64,000 nt of DNA from Actinotignum schaalii_C (GTDB taxonomy: Bacteria; Actinomycetota; Actinomycetes; Actinomycetales; Actinomycetaceae), in contig NZ_JAWUEL010000004.1 in NCBI RefSeq assembly GCF_034119425.1, positions 1-64,000 of the forward strand. The letters are read 5' to 3'. Position 1 is the stretch's first letter. The number at the start of each line of letters is the position of its first letter. Positions 8,899 to 17,355 of the stretch are shown in pieces. The translations under genes were made by a program, and so were the position numbers. Under the pieces are notes generated by a model that made no database searches, was not told the origin of the DNA, and was given only the letters and a program-made list of their open reading frames with translations.

Positions 8899-9142
8899 TA
8901 CCGGGTACCTTTCACGTCTTCGGGAAAATTTCTGATAGGCACTAGCATTTCTCAGCTTACTGGAGACTTCCTGGAGGCTTCGTGAAGAGATATGAAAAGC
9001 CCTGCGTGCCGCGAGCCCAGCGTGCCGCGGGCCGTGTGCGCCGGGCAGGCTGTGCTTGGCCACCGGTATTGCGAGCGGCGGGGAGCCACTATGATGGGAG
9101 AGCGGCGCTTTTTCCCGCACCCACCCTCAGCGAAAGGCGAGC

Positions 9143-10621
9143 ATGCAGTTCATCTCCACCCGTTCCGGGATGGAACCGGCTTCTTTCACCGATATTCTGC
9201 TGGACGGTCTGGCCCCGGACGGCGGCCTGGTGGTACCCGAAAGCATCCCGCATGTGGATGCCGCTCAACTTGAAGCTTGGCGCGGCCTGAGCTATCCGGA
9301 GCTGGCAGCGGCGATTATCGGCCTGTACGCTACCGATATTCCCACCGCGGATCTCGAGCGTCTCACCGCGGCCGCCTATAGCCCGCAGAACTTCCCGGGC
9401 GGGGTACCGCTGCGCCGCGTAGATGACACGCTGGTCTTGGTTGGCCTTTCGGAAGGCCCCACCATGGCTTTCAAGGATCTCGCGATGCAGTTCCTGGGCC
9501 AGGCCATTCCCTACGTGCTGGCTGCCACCGGGCGTGACCTCACCATCCTGGGCGCCACTTCGGGGGATACCGGCTCCTCGGCGGAATACGCGTTCCGCGG
9601 CCAGCCGGGCGTGCAGGTGGTTATGCTTTCCCCGCGCGGGCGGATGTCCGCGGTGCAGCGCGCCCAAATGTATTCCCTCCAGGACGCCAATATCCACAAT
9701 CTCGTTGTCGATGGCGTTTTCGACGACTGTCAAGACATCGTTAAAACACTCAGCTCTGATATCGACTTCAAAACGCGCTACCGCATCGGAGCGGTCAATT
9801 CCATCAATTTCGGGCGCATCGCCGCGCAAATTGTCTACTACTTCTGGGCGTGGTTGCGTTTCACGGATGGCACGTTCGCGCAGGATAGGAACGACGACGC
9901 CGCCGCTGGCGCGGCCTGCCCTATCGCTCCCGGTGCTGCGGGCGAGGCGAGTACCGGGGCCACCCGGGTGGATTTCTGTGTGCCCTCCGGTAATTTTGGC
10001 AATATTTACGCCGGCCACCTGGCTCGCTGCATGGGCCTGCCTATCCGCCGGCTGCTGTTGGCCACCAACGAAAATAATGTGCTGGAAGAATTCTTCACCA
10101 CCGGGCGCTACACCCCGCGCTCGCGGGAGCACACATTCGCCACCTCCAGCCCGTCCATGGATATTTCCAAGGCATCCAATGTGGAGCGTTTCATCTACCA
10201 GGTGCTGGGGGCGGAGTTCCCGGTTGCCTGGGAGCAGCTGAACGCTACCGGAACTCTGGATATGCACACGTATCTGCCGGAATTTGGGGAGAAATTCGGC
10301 TTCGCGGCCTCCTCATCCCATCATGCGGACCGCCTGGCTGCCATTGAGTGGACCTACCGCACCAGCGGGATCCTCATTGACCCGCATACCGCGGACGCGG
10401 TTACGGTGGCCCGCCGCCTGAGCGATGGCGCGGTCCCGGTCCTTGCCTTGGAAACCGCCCGCCCGGAGAAATTTGCGCATACCGTCCGCGAAGCGGTCGG
10501 GGATGCAGCCGATGACCTGGAGGAACGCCTGACCGGGCTGCTGGCCCTCCCGCAGCGTTCCACTCAGGTTCCGGCCGATCCGGAAGCGGTGCGCGAGTAT
10601 ATTTCCACGCATTGCGCTTAG
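9143..10621 (+). CDS. thrC: Threonine synthase
   Basis: This PLP enzyme converts O-phosphohomoserine to threonine in the last step of threonine synthesis. At 492 aa it belongs to the longer, fungal/E. coli-like class of threonine synthases. The PLP lysine is in EGPTMAFKD (about residue 115), and the phosphate-binding ATSGDTGSSA loop and VPSGNFGNIYAGHLA are present. Between about residues 248 and 276 there is an Ala/Gly-rich insert (DRNDDAAAGAACP...) in an otherwise well-conserved protein; its DNA carries the ACGACGACGC word discussed in the findings. ATG 9143 follows GAAAGG. It is monocistronic and ends at a GC-rich hairpin. Confidence 0.95.
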   Translation: MQFISTRSGMEPASFTDILLDGLAPDGGLVVPESIPHVDAAQLEAWRGLSYPELAAAIIGLYATDIPTADLERLTAAAYSPQNFPGGVPLRRVDDTLVLVGLSEGPTMAFKDLAMQFLGQAIPYVLAATGRDLTILGATSGDTGSSAEYAFRGQPGVQVVMLSPRGRMSAVQRAQMYSLQDANIHNLVVDGVFDDCQDIVKTLSSDIDFKTRYRIGAVNSINFGRIAAQIVYYFWAWLRFTDGTFAQDRNDDAAAGAACPIAPGAAGEASTGATRVDFCVPSGNFGNIYAGHLARCMGLPIRRLLLATNENNVLEEFFTTGRYTPRSREHTFATSSPSMDISKASNVERFIYQVLGAEFPVAWEQLNATGTLDMHTYLPEFGEKFGFAASSSHHADRLAAIEWTYRTSGILIDPHTADAVTVARRLSDGAVPVLALETARPEKFAHTVREAVGDAADDLEERLTGLLALPQRSTQVPADPEAVREYISTHCA

Positions 10622-10643
10622 TGGGCCGCCGGGCGGGTTTCCC

Positions 10644-10676
10644 GCGCGGCGCGAGGCGCCGCGCGCGTCGTCGTAC
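10644..10676 (+). terminator. Putative terminator: GC hairpin followed by GTCGTCGTAC instead of a T-tract
   Basis: A 9-bp stem GCGCGGCGC (10644-10652) pairs with 10656-10664 around a 3-nt loop. After GC the word GTCGTCGTAC (10667-10676) follows. It lies 23 bp after the thrC stop, and the same arrangement recurs at four other gene ends. Confidence 0.55.
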
Positions 10677-10787
10677 CTCTATATTCCCGCGCCGGAAACA
10701 GGCTGGATCCGGGTAGTATATGAGGTAATGAGCCGCGCGATTGGCGCCGTTGCCCGCGCACGAGCCTAGACAGAATGGGGTGTATCC

Positions 10788-11738
10788 ATGGCACGCATTT
10801 TCGTTGTTGGAAGCATGAATTCCGATACCTTCCTTAAGGTGGAGAATTTTGTGGAGCCGGGAGAAACAATTTCTGCACTCAGCTCCCATACCGCGCTAGG
10901 AGGGAAGGGGCTCAATCAGGCGGTCGCCGCGGCCCGTATGGGAATCCCCGTGACCATGGTGGCTGCCCTCGGGCGCGATGCCGTGGGGGATGCCGTTGCG
11001 GCTGAGCTCGCCGCGGAAGAAAATCTTGATATGGATGCCGTGCTGCGGGTGAATGAACCCACCGGGCAGGCCATGATCCAATCCGATGCCGATGGAGAAA
11101 ATGCCATCGTGGTGGTGGCCGGTGCGAATGCCGCGAATACCCCGGAGAATGTGGTGGAGCGTCTCGCCGCGGTAGAGAGCGGCGATATTGTGGTGTGCCA
11201 ATTGGAAATTCCCGAACCCGCGGTGGCGGCCGCATTGGCGGAGGCAAAGAAACGCGGGGCGACCACGGTGCTCAACGCCGCTCCGGCCGCCCCGGTGGGC
11301 CACCTGCTGGAGAATGTGGACGTGCTCATCGTCAACGAAACCGAGGCCGATACCATTTTGGGAACCAAGGTGACTGATCGCGCCCAGCAGCTCCACCTGC
11401 GCTACGGCGGCTCTATCGTGGTGACGCTGGGGAGCCACGGCTGCCAGTATATTGACGCCTACCTGCCCGATGCTGATGTCAAGGCGGATGCGCTGCCCGC
11501 CCACCACGTGGAGGTGGTGGATACCACCGGCGCGGGTGATGCTTTCGTGGGAGCTTTCGCAGCTGCTTTGGCGGTGGGTGAGTCGCTGGCCACCGCGGCC
11601 CGCTGGGGCACGGCCCTCGGTGCCATTGCTACCGGGGCTTCGGGGGCGCAAGGCTATACGGCTAGCCGTGCGGATGTGGTGGCGCTGGCCGGTGTCGGCA
11701 CAGCTAGCGGTGCCGACACGGAAGCCGCGGCCAACTAG
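10788..11738 (+). CDS. PfkB-family carbohydrate kinase, ribokinase-like
   Basis: This 316-aa kinase phosphorylates a sugar, most likely ribose, with ATP. The N-terminal PfkB signature is seen in FVVGSMNSDTFLKVENFVEPGET and GGKGLNQAVAAARMG. The C-terminal signature is VDTTGAGDAFVGAFAAAL, with the catalytic Asp and the anion hole GAGD. NETEADTILG lies in the usual position. It is followed after 39 bp by a HAD phosphatase, and the pair may handle a sugar and its phosphate. No ribose transporter or repressor is adjacent, so the substrate stays open. The Shine-Dalgarno sequence is weak. Confidence 0.85.
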   Translation: MARIFVVGSMNSDTFLKVENFVEPGETISALSSHTALGGKGLNQAVAAARMGIPVTMVAALGRDAVGDAVAAELAAEENLDMDAVLRVNEPTGQAMIQSDADGENAIVVVAGANAANTPENVVERLAAVESGDIVVCQLEIPEPAVAAALAEAKKRGATTVLNAAPAAPVGHLLENVDVLIVNETEADTILGTKVTDRAQQLHLRYGGSIVVTLGSHGCQYIDAYLPDADVKADALPAHHVEVVDTTGAGDAFVGAFAAALAVGESLATAARWGTALGAIATGASGAQGYTASRADVVALAGVGTASGADTEAAAN

Positions 11739-11777
11739 AGCACTCGTGAGCCCAGCACCACCCCGAAAGGTTTCTTT

Positions 11778-12626
11778 GTGCAGCCCGTAGCTACCGATCT
11801 GAGCCTCCTGCGCGAGGCCGCCGCCAGCGTGAAACTCGTTGTCGTTGATATGGATGGCACCTTCCTCCTGCCGGGGAAGGTTTTCCCGGAACGCGGCAAT
11901 GAGTTGGTGGCGTGCCTGCGAGAACGTGGCATTATTTTCTGTCCGGCTTCCGGACGGCAGTACCAAACCCTCGCGGATATGTTTTCTGCCCACGTGGAAG
12001 GCATGCCCATTATTGCGGAGAACGGGGCGAATGTGCGCCGTGACGGCGAGCCGCTCGCCACAACTACCTTGCCGCGGGAAACCAGCGCGCGGGTCGTGGA
12101 GATCGTGCGCGAGCTCAGCGCAGCCGGGGAAGATGTGGGCACGGTACTCTGCGGGGAGAAGGCCTACGCCGAACGCAACGATACCGCGTTCCTGGATGAA
12201 ACCCTCGCTTATTATCACGCGAATGCGATTGTCCCCGACCTCATGGCCCATACCGAGGGGATTTACAAAATTGGGGTGCTCAGTTTCGCCGATCCGCTCC
12301 GGCGCGTGATCCCGCTGTTGGAAACTCTCGGGCCGGGCGTGGATGTGGTGCGTAGCGGCGAGCTGTGGACGGACGTCAACCCCTCCGCGGCCACGAAAGG
12401 CACCGGCCTGGCCGGCCTCCAGGCGGGCCTGGGCATCAGCCCGGCGCAGACCCTGTGCTTCGGGGATTTCAATAATGACATCCCCATGTTTGAGCACGCG
12501 CATTTCAGCTTCGCCATGGCGAATGCCCAGCCCGATGTGGTGGAGGCCGCCCGCTACGTGGCGCCCTCCAATGCGGAGGAAGGCGTGATTACTGTGCTCA
12601 GCGACCTCTTCGAGCTGGGCCTTTAG
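11778..12626 (+). CDS. HAD-superfamily phosphatase of the Cof type
   Basis: This 282-aa HAD hydrolase has motif I VVDMDGTFL (nucleophile Asp plus general acid Asp, about residue 23), a Ser/Thr in the PASGRQ segment (motif II), Lys in the ATKGTGLAGL region (motif III), and CFGDFNNDIPMFEHA (motif IV). This is the Cof/SupH/YidA pattern, with a C2-type cap for sugar phosphates or phosphorylated cofactors. GTG 11778 is preceded by GAAAGG at 7 nt. It is likely co-transcribed with the sugar kinase upstream. Confidence 0.88.
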   Translation: MQPVATDLSLLREAAASVKLVVVDMDGTFLLPGKVFPERGNELVACLRERGIIFCPASGRQYQTLADMFSAHVEGMPIIAENGANVRRDGEPLATTTLPRETSARVVEIVRELSAAGEDVGTVLCGEKAYAERNDTAFLDETLAYYHANAIVPDLMAHTEGIYKIGVLSFADPLRRVIPLLETLGPGVDVVRSGELWTDVNPSAATKGTGLAGLQAGLGISPAQTLCFGDFNNDIPMFEHAHFSFAMANAQPDVVEAARYVAPSNAEEGVITVLSDLFELGL

Positions 12627-12638
12627 CCGTAAAATCCG

Positions 12639-13433
12639 CTAGTTTTGCGGGTCCTGCTGCGGTTCTTCGCCCTCGCGCGGTTCTTGTACGGGCCGCGTTT
12701 CCGCGGGCGCCGCGCTTTCCCCGTGGTCCGTATTTTCGGGCGACGACGCCGCAGCTGGCGCAGCGGGGGCAGCGGCTACAGCCGGCGGGAACACGGGATT
12801 CTGCGGCGGGAACTGCGGGCTCTGGCCACCGGAAACGTTACCGGGCTGCGCCGGGACGGCTGCCGCGGTAGGTGTCTTCGCGATTTGCCAGATACCGAAA
12901 CCGAACATGAGCACGGCGGCCACCGCGAGCAGATAGAAGCCAATTCCGGGAGCAATATCCACATCTACACCCTGGGATTGCCCGTAGGCAATGATGGTAT
13001 CCGCATCCGAGGGCTTGATATTAATAACCAGGTAAATCCCCACGATAACCGCGCCGACAATGCCGCCCGAAGACCACGTTTTGCGCACTGCGGCGGGTGC
13101 CTGGCGCACCAGCCCCACGAAAGCACCAATCGCGCCCAAGGCCAGGCCGATGGTGATGAAAATGGCCACCGATTTGGTATCCGTTTCCCACAGTTTGACA
13201 CCGAAATCTTCCGATTGGGTGCCGGCGCTCATATGCAGGGTCCAGAAGTGCAGTGCCGTGCCAATAAAACCGATGATGGAACCGGCCAGCACGCCGAGCG
13301 GGGCAGCTAGCGGTGGCGTGGCGCGTACCGCCGGAGTGCCTGCGGCCTCGGGCAGGGGAGTGCCGGCGGGCGCGGGCGCATGGAACGAGTGCTCCGAGGG
13401 CATATCGGCCCCCTGGGGGAAAGTGTTACTCAT
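12639..13433 (-). CDS. Four-TM membrane protein with Ala/Pro-rich C-terminal tail, unknown function
   Basis: The protein of about 264 aa has a short polar N-terminus, four predicted TM helices (LGVLAGSIIGFIGTALHFW, VAIFITIGLALGAIGAFVGL, GIVGAVIVGIYLVINI, FYLLAVAAVLMFGFGIWQI) and a cytoplasmic or external tail of about 90 residues rich in Pro, Ala and Gln that ends acidic (EEPQQDPQN). ATG 13433 has AGGGAG only 1 nt away. ATG 13403 (MPSEHSF) has AGGGGG at 5 nt and may be the true start. No family is recognised. It converges on the HAD gene. Confidence 0.65.
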   Translation of the reverse strand: MSNTFPQGADMPSEHSFHAPAPAGTPLPEAAGTPAVRATPPLAAPLGVLAGSIIGFIGTALHFWTLHMSAGTQSEDFGVKLWETDTKSVAIFITIGLALGAIGAFVGLVRQAPAAVRKTWSSGGIVGAVIVGIYLVINIKPSDADTIIAYGQSQGVDVDIAPGIGFYLLAVAAVLMFGFGIWQIAKTPTAAAVPAQPGNVSGGQSPQFPPQNPVFPPAVAAAPAAPAAASSPENTDHGESAAPAETRPVQEPREGEEPQQDPQN

Positions 13434-13817
13434 ACTCCCTAGTTTAGGGGCCGTATAGCGATGGTGGGGTGGGTGGATACCACACGGCGCGGGGTGCGTG
13501 GGAACGACGACGCAGCACCGGGACAAGAGTCCCAGGGCTGCCCTATGTTCACCCAGAGATATGAAACCCCTCACACGCACTCGAAAATAGGTAGAGTAAT
13601 AGGTAGGAATGCGGGAGTTTTCGCGTTCCGATCATAACAATATACGTGTTCTCTTCCCGCGGGTAGCGAAGCGCTGTTGCTTCCCTACCCGGCCCTACGT
13701 CCCTGTATATGCGCTGCTGGCACGGAGGTGTGCGGGATACGCCGGGAAGCCCATCGAATTTATCCATGACGCGGGCGGGCCGCGGGTCTGCTCGCACCGA
13801 TACGCGGAGGTCGAACA
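13434..13817. other. 384-bp intergenic region before the aldehyde dehydrogenase gene
   Basis: No credible gene is seen. The region holds an isolated copy of the ACGACGACGC word (13504-13513) and the leader hairpin described separately. The rest shows no recognised repeat. Confidence 0.5.
13661..13690 (+). promoter_or_regulatory. Stable hairpin in the 5' region of the aldehyde dehydrogenase gene
   Basis: GGGTAG-c-GAAGC pairs with GCTTC-c-CTACCC around a 6-nt loop, about 130 bp before the start codon. It could be a leader structure or a protein-binding palindrome. There is no T-tract. Confidence 0.35.
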
Positions 13818-15209
13818 ATGGCGTACAAGACAGTCAGTCCGTACACCGGTGAAATACTCAAGGAATATCCCACTGCCACGGATGAGGAAGTTAAGAAGGC
13901 AGTTGACGTTGCCCACGAAGCTTTTGTGGCATGGCGGGAAACCTCGTATGCACAGCGCGCCCAGGTACTCCAGAAGGCCGCTGATCTGCTGCGCGAACGC
14001 CGCACCGAATACGCCTCGATTATCACCAAGGAAATGGGCAAGGTGATCGGGGAAGCGGAAGCGGAAGTCGATATTTGCATCGCGATGTTTGAAGACTATG
14101 TGCGCAATGGCGAAAAGTATCTTGCCACCCGCACGCTCCCCTCAGATAAATACGGGAAGGACTCTGTGCAGCTGCTCTTCCAGCCGCTCGGGGTGCTCTT
14201 CATGGTGGAACCGTGGAACTTCCCCTACTACCAGATTGTCCGCGTGGCTGCCCCGCAGCTTTTCGCCGGCAATACCCTTATTCTCAAGCACGCATCGATC
14301 GTTCCGGAATCGGCCGCTACCTTCGTGGAGATCTTCCGCGAAGCGGGCCTGCCCGAAGGCTGCTTCCAGAATCTCTACCTCTCCCATGACCAGTCGGAGA
14401 TTGTACTGGCCGATCCGCGGGTGCGCGGGGTGGCCCTCACCGGCTCGGAAGTGGCCGGTGCTGCCATCGCGCAGCTCGCCGGCAAGTACATTAAGAAGTC
14501 CACGCTGGAATTGGGCGGAGCTGACGCTTTCATCGTGCTCGAGGATGCCGATATTGATAAAACGGTTGCTTGGGCGGTGACCGGCCGGCACTGGAATGCC
14601 GGGCAGGTGTGCTGCTCCTCCAAGCGCATGATCGTTGTGGATGCTGTGTATGACGAATTCATGGAGAAATACCGGGAAGGCGTCAAGCAGCTCAAGGCCG
14701 GAGACCCGATGGATCGGGAAACAACCCTGGCACCGCTGTCCTCCGCGGCAGCGAAGCGTGATCTTGCCAAGCAACTGGAAGATGCCATCGCGGAAGGTGC
14801 GAAGGCCGAAGAAGCCGGAATCGAACTGCCCGAGCACGGTAACTTCTTCCAGCCCACGATCCTCACGGAGATCCCCGAGGGCGCCCGGTGCCGCTACACG
14901 GAATTCTTCGGGCCGGTTTCCCAGATTTACCGGGTCAAGGACGAAGAAGAGGCGATCACCCTCGCCAATGATTCCCCTTATGGCCTGGGCGGTTCGGTCT
15001 TCACCGAAGATCTGGAACGTGGCAAGCGGGTAGCGGCGCGGCTGGATACCGGGATGGTTTATCTCAACCACCCCACCGCGGTCGCGGCGGATATTCCCTT
15101 CGGCGGCGTGAAGAACTCCGGCTATGGCCATGAGGTCATCGACCTGGGTATTCACGAATTTGTCAATATCAAGGTGGTGGCTAATTCACCCATCGACGGT
15201 GAATTCTAA
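13818..15209 (+). CDS. NAD(P)-dependent succinate-semialdehyde dehydrogenase
   Basis: This 463-aa aldehyde dehydrogenase probably oxidises succinate semialdehyde to succinate, as in GABA catabolism. The class features are visible: VEPWNFPYYQI, the Glu base in STLELGGADAFIVL (about residue 235), and the nucleophile region NAGQVCCSSKR, where two adjacent Cys stand around residue 269. It ends with the short ALDH form ...GIHEFVNIKVV. Its length of about 460 fits the GabD/YneI group that begins directly with a short start. ATG 13818 has GGAGG at 7 nt. It converges on an amino acid permease of the AAT family, which suggests GABA use, but no GABA transaminase is nearby. Confidence 0.88.
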   Translation: MAYKTVSPYTGEILKEYPTATDEEVKKAVDVAHEAFVAWRETSYAQRAQVLQKAADLLRERRTEYASIITKEMGKVIGEAEAEVDICIAMFEDYVRNGEKYLATRTLPSDKYGKDSVQLLFQPLGVLFMVEPWNFPYYQIVRVAAPQLFAGNTLILKHASIVPESAATFVEIFREAGLPEGCFQNLYLSHDQSEIVLADPRVRGVALTGSEVAGAAIAQLAGKYIKKSTLELGGADAFIVLEDADIDKTVAWAVTGRHWNAGQVCCSSKRMIVVDAVYDEFMEKYREGVKQLKAGDPMDRETTLAPLSSAAAKRDLAKQLEDAIAEGAKAEEAGIELPEHGNFFQPTILTEIPEGARCRYTEFFGPVSQIYRVKDEEEAITLANDSPYGLGGSVFTEDLERGKRVAARLDTGMVYLNHPTAVAADIPFGGVKNSGYGHEVIDLGIHEFVNIKVVANSPIDGEF

Positions 15210-15270
15210 GCCCTGATTACCGGGGCCCCGAGTGGCCGCGGATGGCCTCATCTCCCAAGGGCCAGATATG

Positions 15271-15314
15271 CCGGGGCGGGATGCATCCGCATCCCGCCCC
15301 GGCCGTCGTCGTAC
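15271..15314 (+). terminator. Putative terminator: 14-bp GC hairpin plus GTCGTCGTAC
   Basis: The stem 15271-15284 pairs perfectly with 15289-15302 around a 4-nt loop, and GTCGTCGTAC follows at 15305-15314. It stands between the converging dehydrogenase and permease genes, 62 bp after the dehydrogenase stop. Confidence 0.65.
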
Positions 15315-15326
15315 TTTCTTCAATAA

Positions 15327-16781
15327 CTACGCGCGCGCATGGCGCTTCTCACGCGCAACTTTTACCTGGTACGCGATAGTGAGGAGCAGCAGCCAGGCCG
15401 GACCCACGAAAACGGCCACCCGGTAGGCATCTTGGAACAGCATGAGCACCACGCAGGCTGCGAGCGCAACCAGCACGAAAAGGCTGGAGGCCAAGCCACC
15501 GGGGAGCTTGTAGCTGAGGCTCGCCACACGTTCCGGGCCGAGTGCGGCACGGAATTTCAGCTGGGTGATCATGACCATTGTCCAGTTGATAATCCCCGCG
15601 ATGAGGGCGATGGAAAGCAGATAGCCGAAAGCGAAATTCGGGAACGCGAAAACCACAATCACCGCCACCACGGTCACAGCCGAGGACGTCAAAATTCCCA
15701 CGTAGGGCGTACCCGCGCGCGAAAGCGTAGCGAAAATGCGCGGGGCGTTACCCTGTTGCGCCAGCGAGTAGAGCATGCGGCCATTGGAGTACAGGCCGGA
15801 ATTGTAGACGGAAAGCGCGGCGGTGAGCACCACGAAATTGAGGATATGGGCCGCGAAGGTAATCCCCACCGAGTCGAAAATCTGGACGAAGGGGCTGGCG
15901 TGCCCGTCGATGCTGCGCCACGGGATGACCGCCATAATAATGGCGAGCGAAAGCACGTAGAAAATGAGGATACGCTGAATGACCAGGTTGATAGCGCGCG
16001 GGATGGACCGGCGTGGGTCGTCTGCCTCTCCGGCGGTGATGCCGATAAGTTCAATTCCACCGAAACTAAACATGACGACGACGAAAGCGAAGGTCGCCCC
16101 CTTCAGGCCGTTGGGGAAAACAAGCTCGGCGAAAGAAGTTCCGGGCGGGACCTGGTGGGGTTCTTGGAGCCCGACAACGAGCACAAGAATCCCCAGCACA
16201 ATCATTCCGATAATTGCGACGACTTTGACTAGCGCGAACCAGAATTCGAATTCGCCGAAGGCACGCACCCCGAGTAGATTGACGGCCGTAATGAAAACCA
16301 GGCAGAAAGCGGCGGTGAGCCATGTGGGAACCGTCGGGAACCAGTAGTTGATATAAAGGCCGACAACGGATAGTTCCGACATGGCCACGAAAATGTAGTT
16401 AAACCAGTAATTCCAGCCGGAGATAAAGCCGGCGCGCGGGCTCCAATACTTGTAGGCGTAATGGGAAAAGGCGCCGGGGACCGGTTCGTGCACGCTCATC
16501 TCACCCAGGGCGCGCATAACAAGATAGATCGTGCATCCGCCGATGAGGTAGACGAAGAGGATGGCCGGACCGGCCAGACTAATAGAGGAAGCCGAGCCGT
16601 AGAAGAGGCCCGTTCCGATGGCCCCGCCCAGCGCGATCATCTGAATATGGCGATTGTGGAGATCCCGGTGCAGGTGAGCTGCAGGGGAGCTGGTGTGGGT
16701 GCCGGGTGCTGCGGATGCGCCGGTAATTGGTGTTCCCGGCGCCGGAGTGCCGGATGGAACCGGCGTGGAATTCGTGGACAT
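15327..16781 (-). CDS. Amino acid permease (APC superfamily, AAT family; possibly GABA)
   Basis: This 484-aa inner-membrane proton symporter has about 12 TM helices. The family hallmark is in TM1 (QMIALGGAIGTGLFYGSA), followed by ALGEMSVHEPVPGAFSHYA and SGWNYWFNY, all typical of AnsP/CycA/GabP/LysP relatives. The frame stays open to 17072, but ATG 16781 (MSTNSTPVPSG) has GGAAAG at 6 nt and the upstream extension has no family resemblance. The N-terminus of about 40 residues is Pro/Gly/Thr/Ser-rich and disordered. Pairing with succinate-semialdehyde dehydrogenase hints at GABA as substrate; this is an inference only. Confidence 0.87.
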   Translation of the reverse strand: MSTNSTPVPSGTPAPGTPITGASAAPGTHTSSPAAHLHRDLHNRHIQMIALGGAIGTGLFYGSASSISLAGPAILFVYLIGGCTIYLVMRALGEMSVHEPVPGAFSHYAYKYWSPRAGFISGWNYWFNYIFVAMSELSVVGLYINYWFPTVPTWLTAAFCLVFITAVNLLGVRAFGEFEFWFALVKVVAIIGMIVLGILVLVVGLQEPHQVPPGTSFAELVFPNGLKGATFAFVVVMFSFGGIELIGITAGEADDPRRSIPRAINLVIQRILIFYVLSLAIIMAVIPWRSIDGHASPFVQIFDSVGITFAAHILNFVVLTAALSVYNSGLYSNGRMLYSLAQQGNAPRIFATLSRAGTPYVGILTSSAVTVVAVIVVFAFPNFAFGYLLSIALIAGIINWTMVMITQLKFRAALGPERVASLSYKLPGGLASSLFVLVALAACVVLMLFQDAYRVAVFVGPAWLLLLTIAYQVKVAREKRHARA

Positions 16782-17355
16782 AGAGGTCTTTCCCGATACG
16801 TGAGGAATGTGCTTATAGCGCCTTGAGCTTATCGCCTCGGGCGCCCGGGTGGGGAATTGTGGGATATGTGGACAGCTGTGAAGGTAGTGCGGAGGGTAAA
16901 GGCGGGACAAGGTCAGGCAGAGGAGAGCGGTGTGGTGCACGAGATACGGATGGGAGAGGACTGCGGTATGCAGCACCAATTGCATAGTCACACAACGGGT
17001 GTGCCCGGCCTGAACGCCAGCTTCGGTGCGCGTGACTGCCTGGGGGACTTTGGTCAAGAAGTTGAAGAGCAAGGTATAATTAATTCGACCGATGTATCTG
17101 TGGCCTGGATAGACGATTATCTTAAATGAAATCGGAATGTTAATATGGCGCGAAATTAAAATGGAAAATCCCTCCGAGTGGCGCTAGTCACAGAGTTCCG
17201 AAAATCTCATCGTTCCCGTATATTAATAGTGCGCAATAAAGTATTGTGACTGTTGTGGCAGGTGCTTAGTAGAGTGAACGGCTGGCGAATGGGATCGGTC
17301 GATAGGACCTCTGCTAAGGGATTCATGCCATGGACATACATACATAGGAGTAGAC
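16782..17355. other. 574-bp divergent intergenic region
   Basis: It is AT-rich towards the surface-protein side (about 17075-17240), as expected for promoters of the permease (-) and the coiled-coil surface protein (+). Just before the ribosome site is a tetranucleotide tract, three ACAT units at 17334-17345, followed by AGGAG at 17346-17350. No gene is seen. Confidence 0.5.

Noticed and set aside
8899..9120. N-terminal extension of the first FtsX permease frame up to 9120
   Set aside because: It would run into the thrC promoter region, has basic non-membrane sequence, and GTG 8898 has a proper GAAAGG ribosome site and family-like start.
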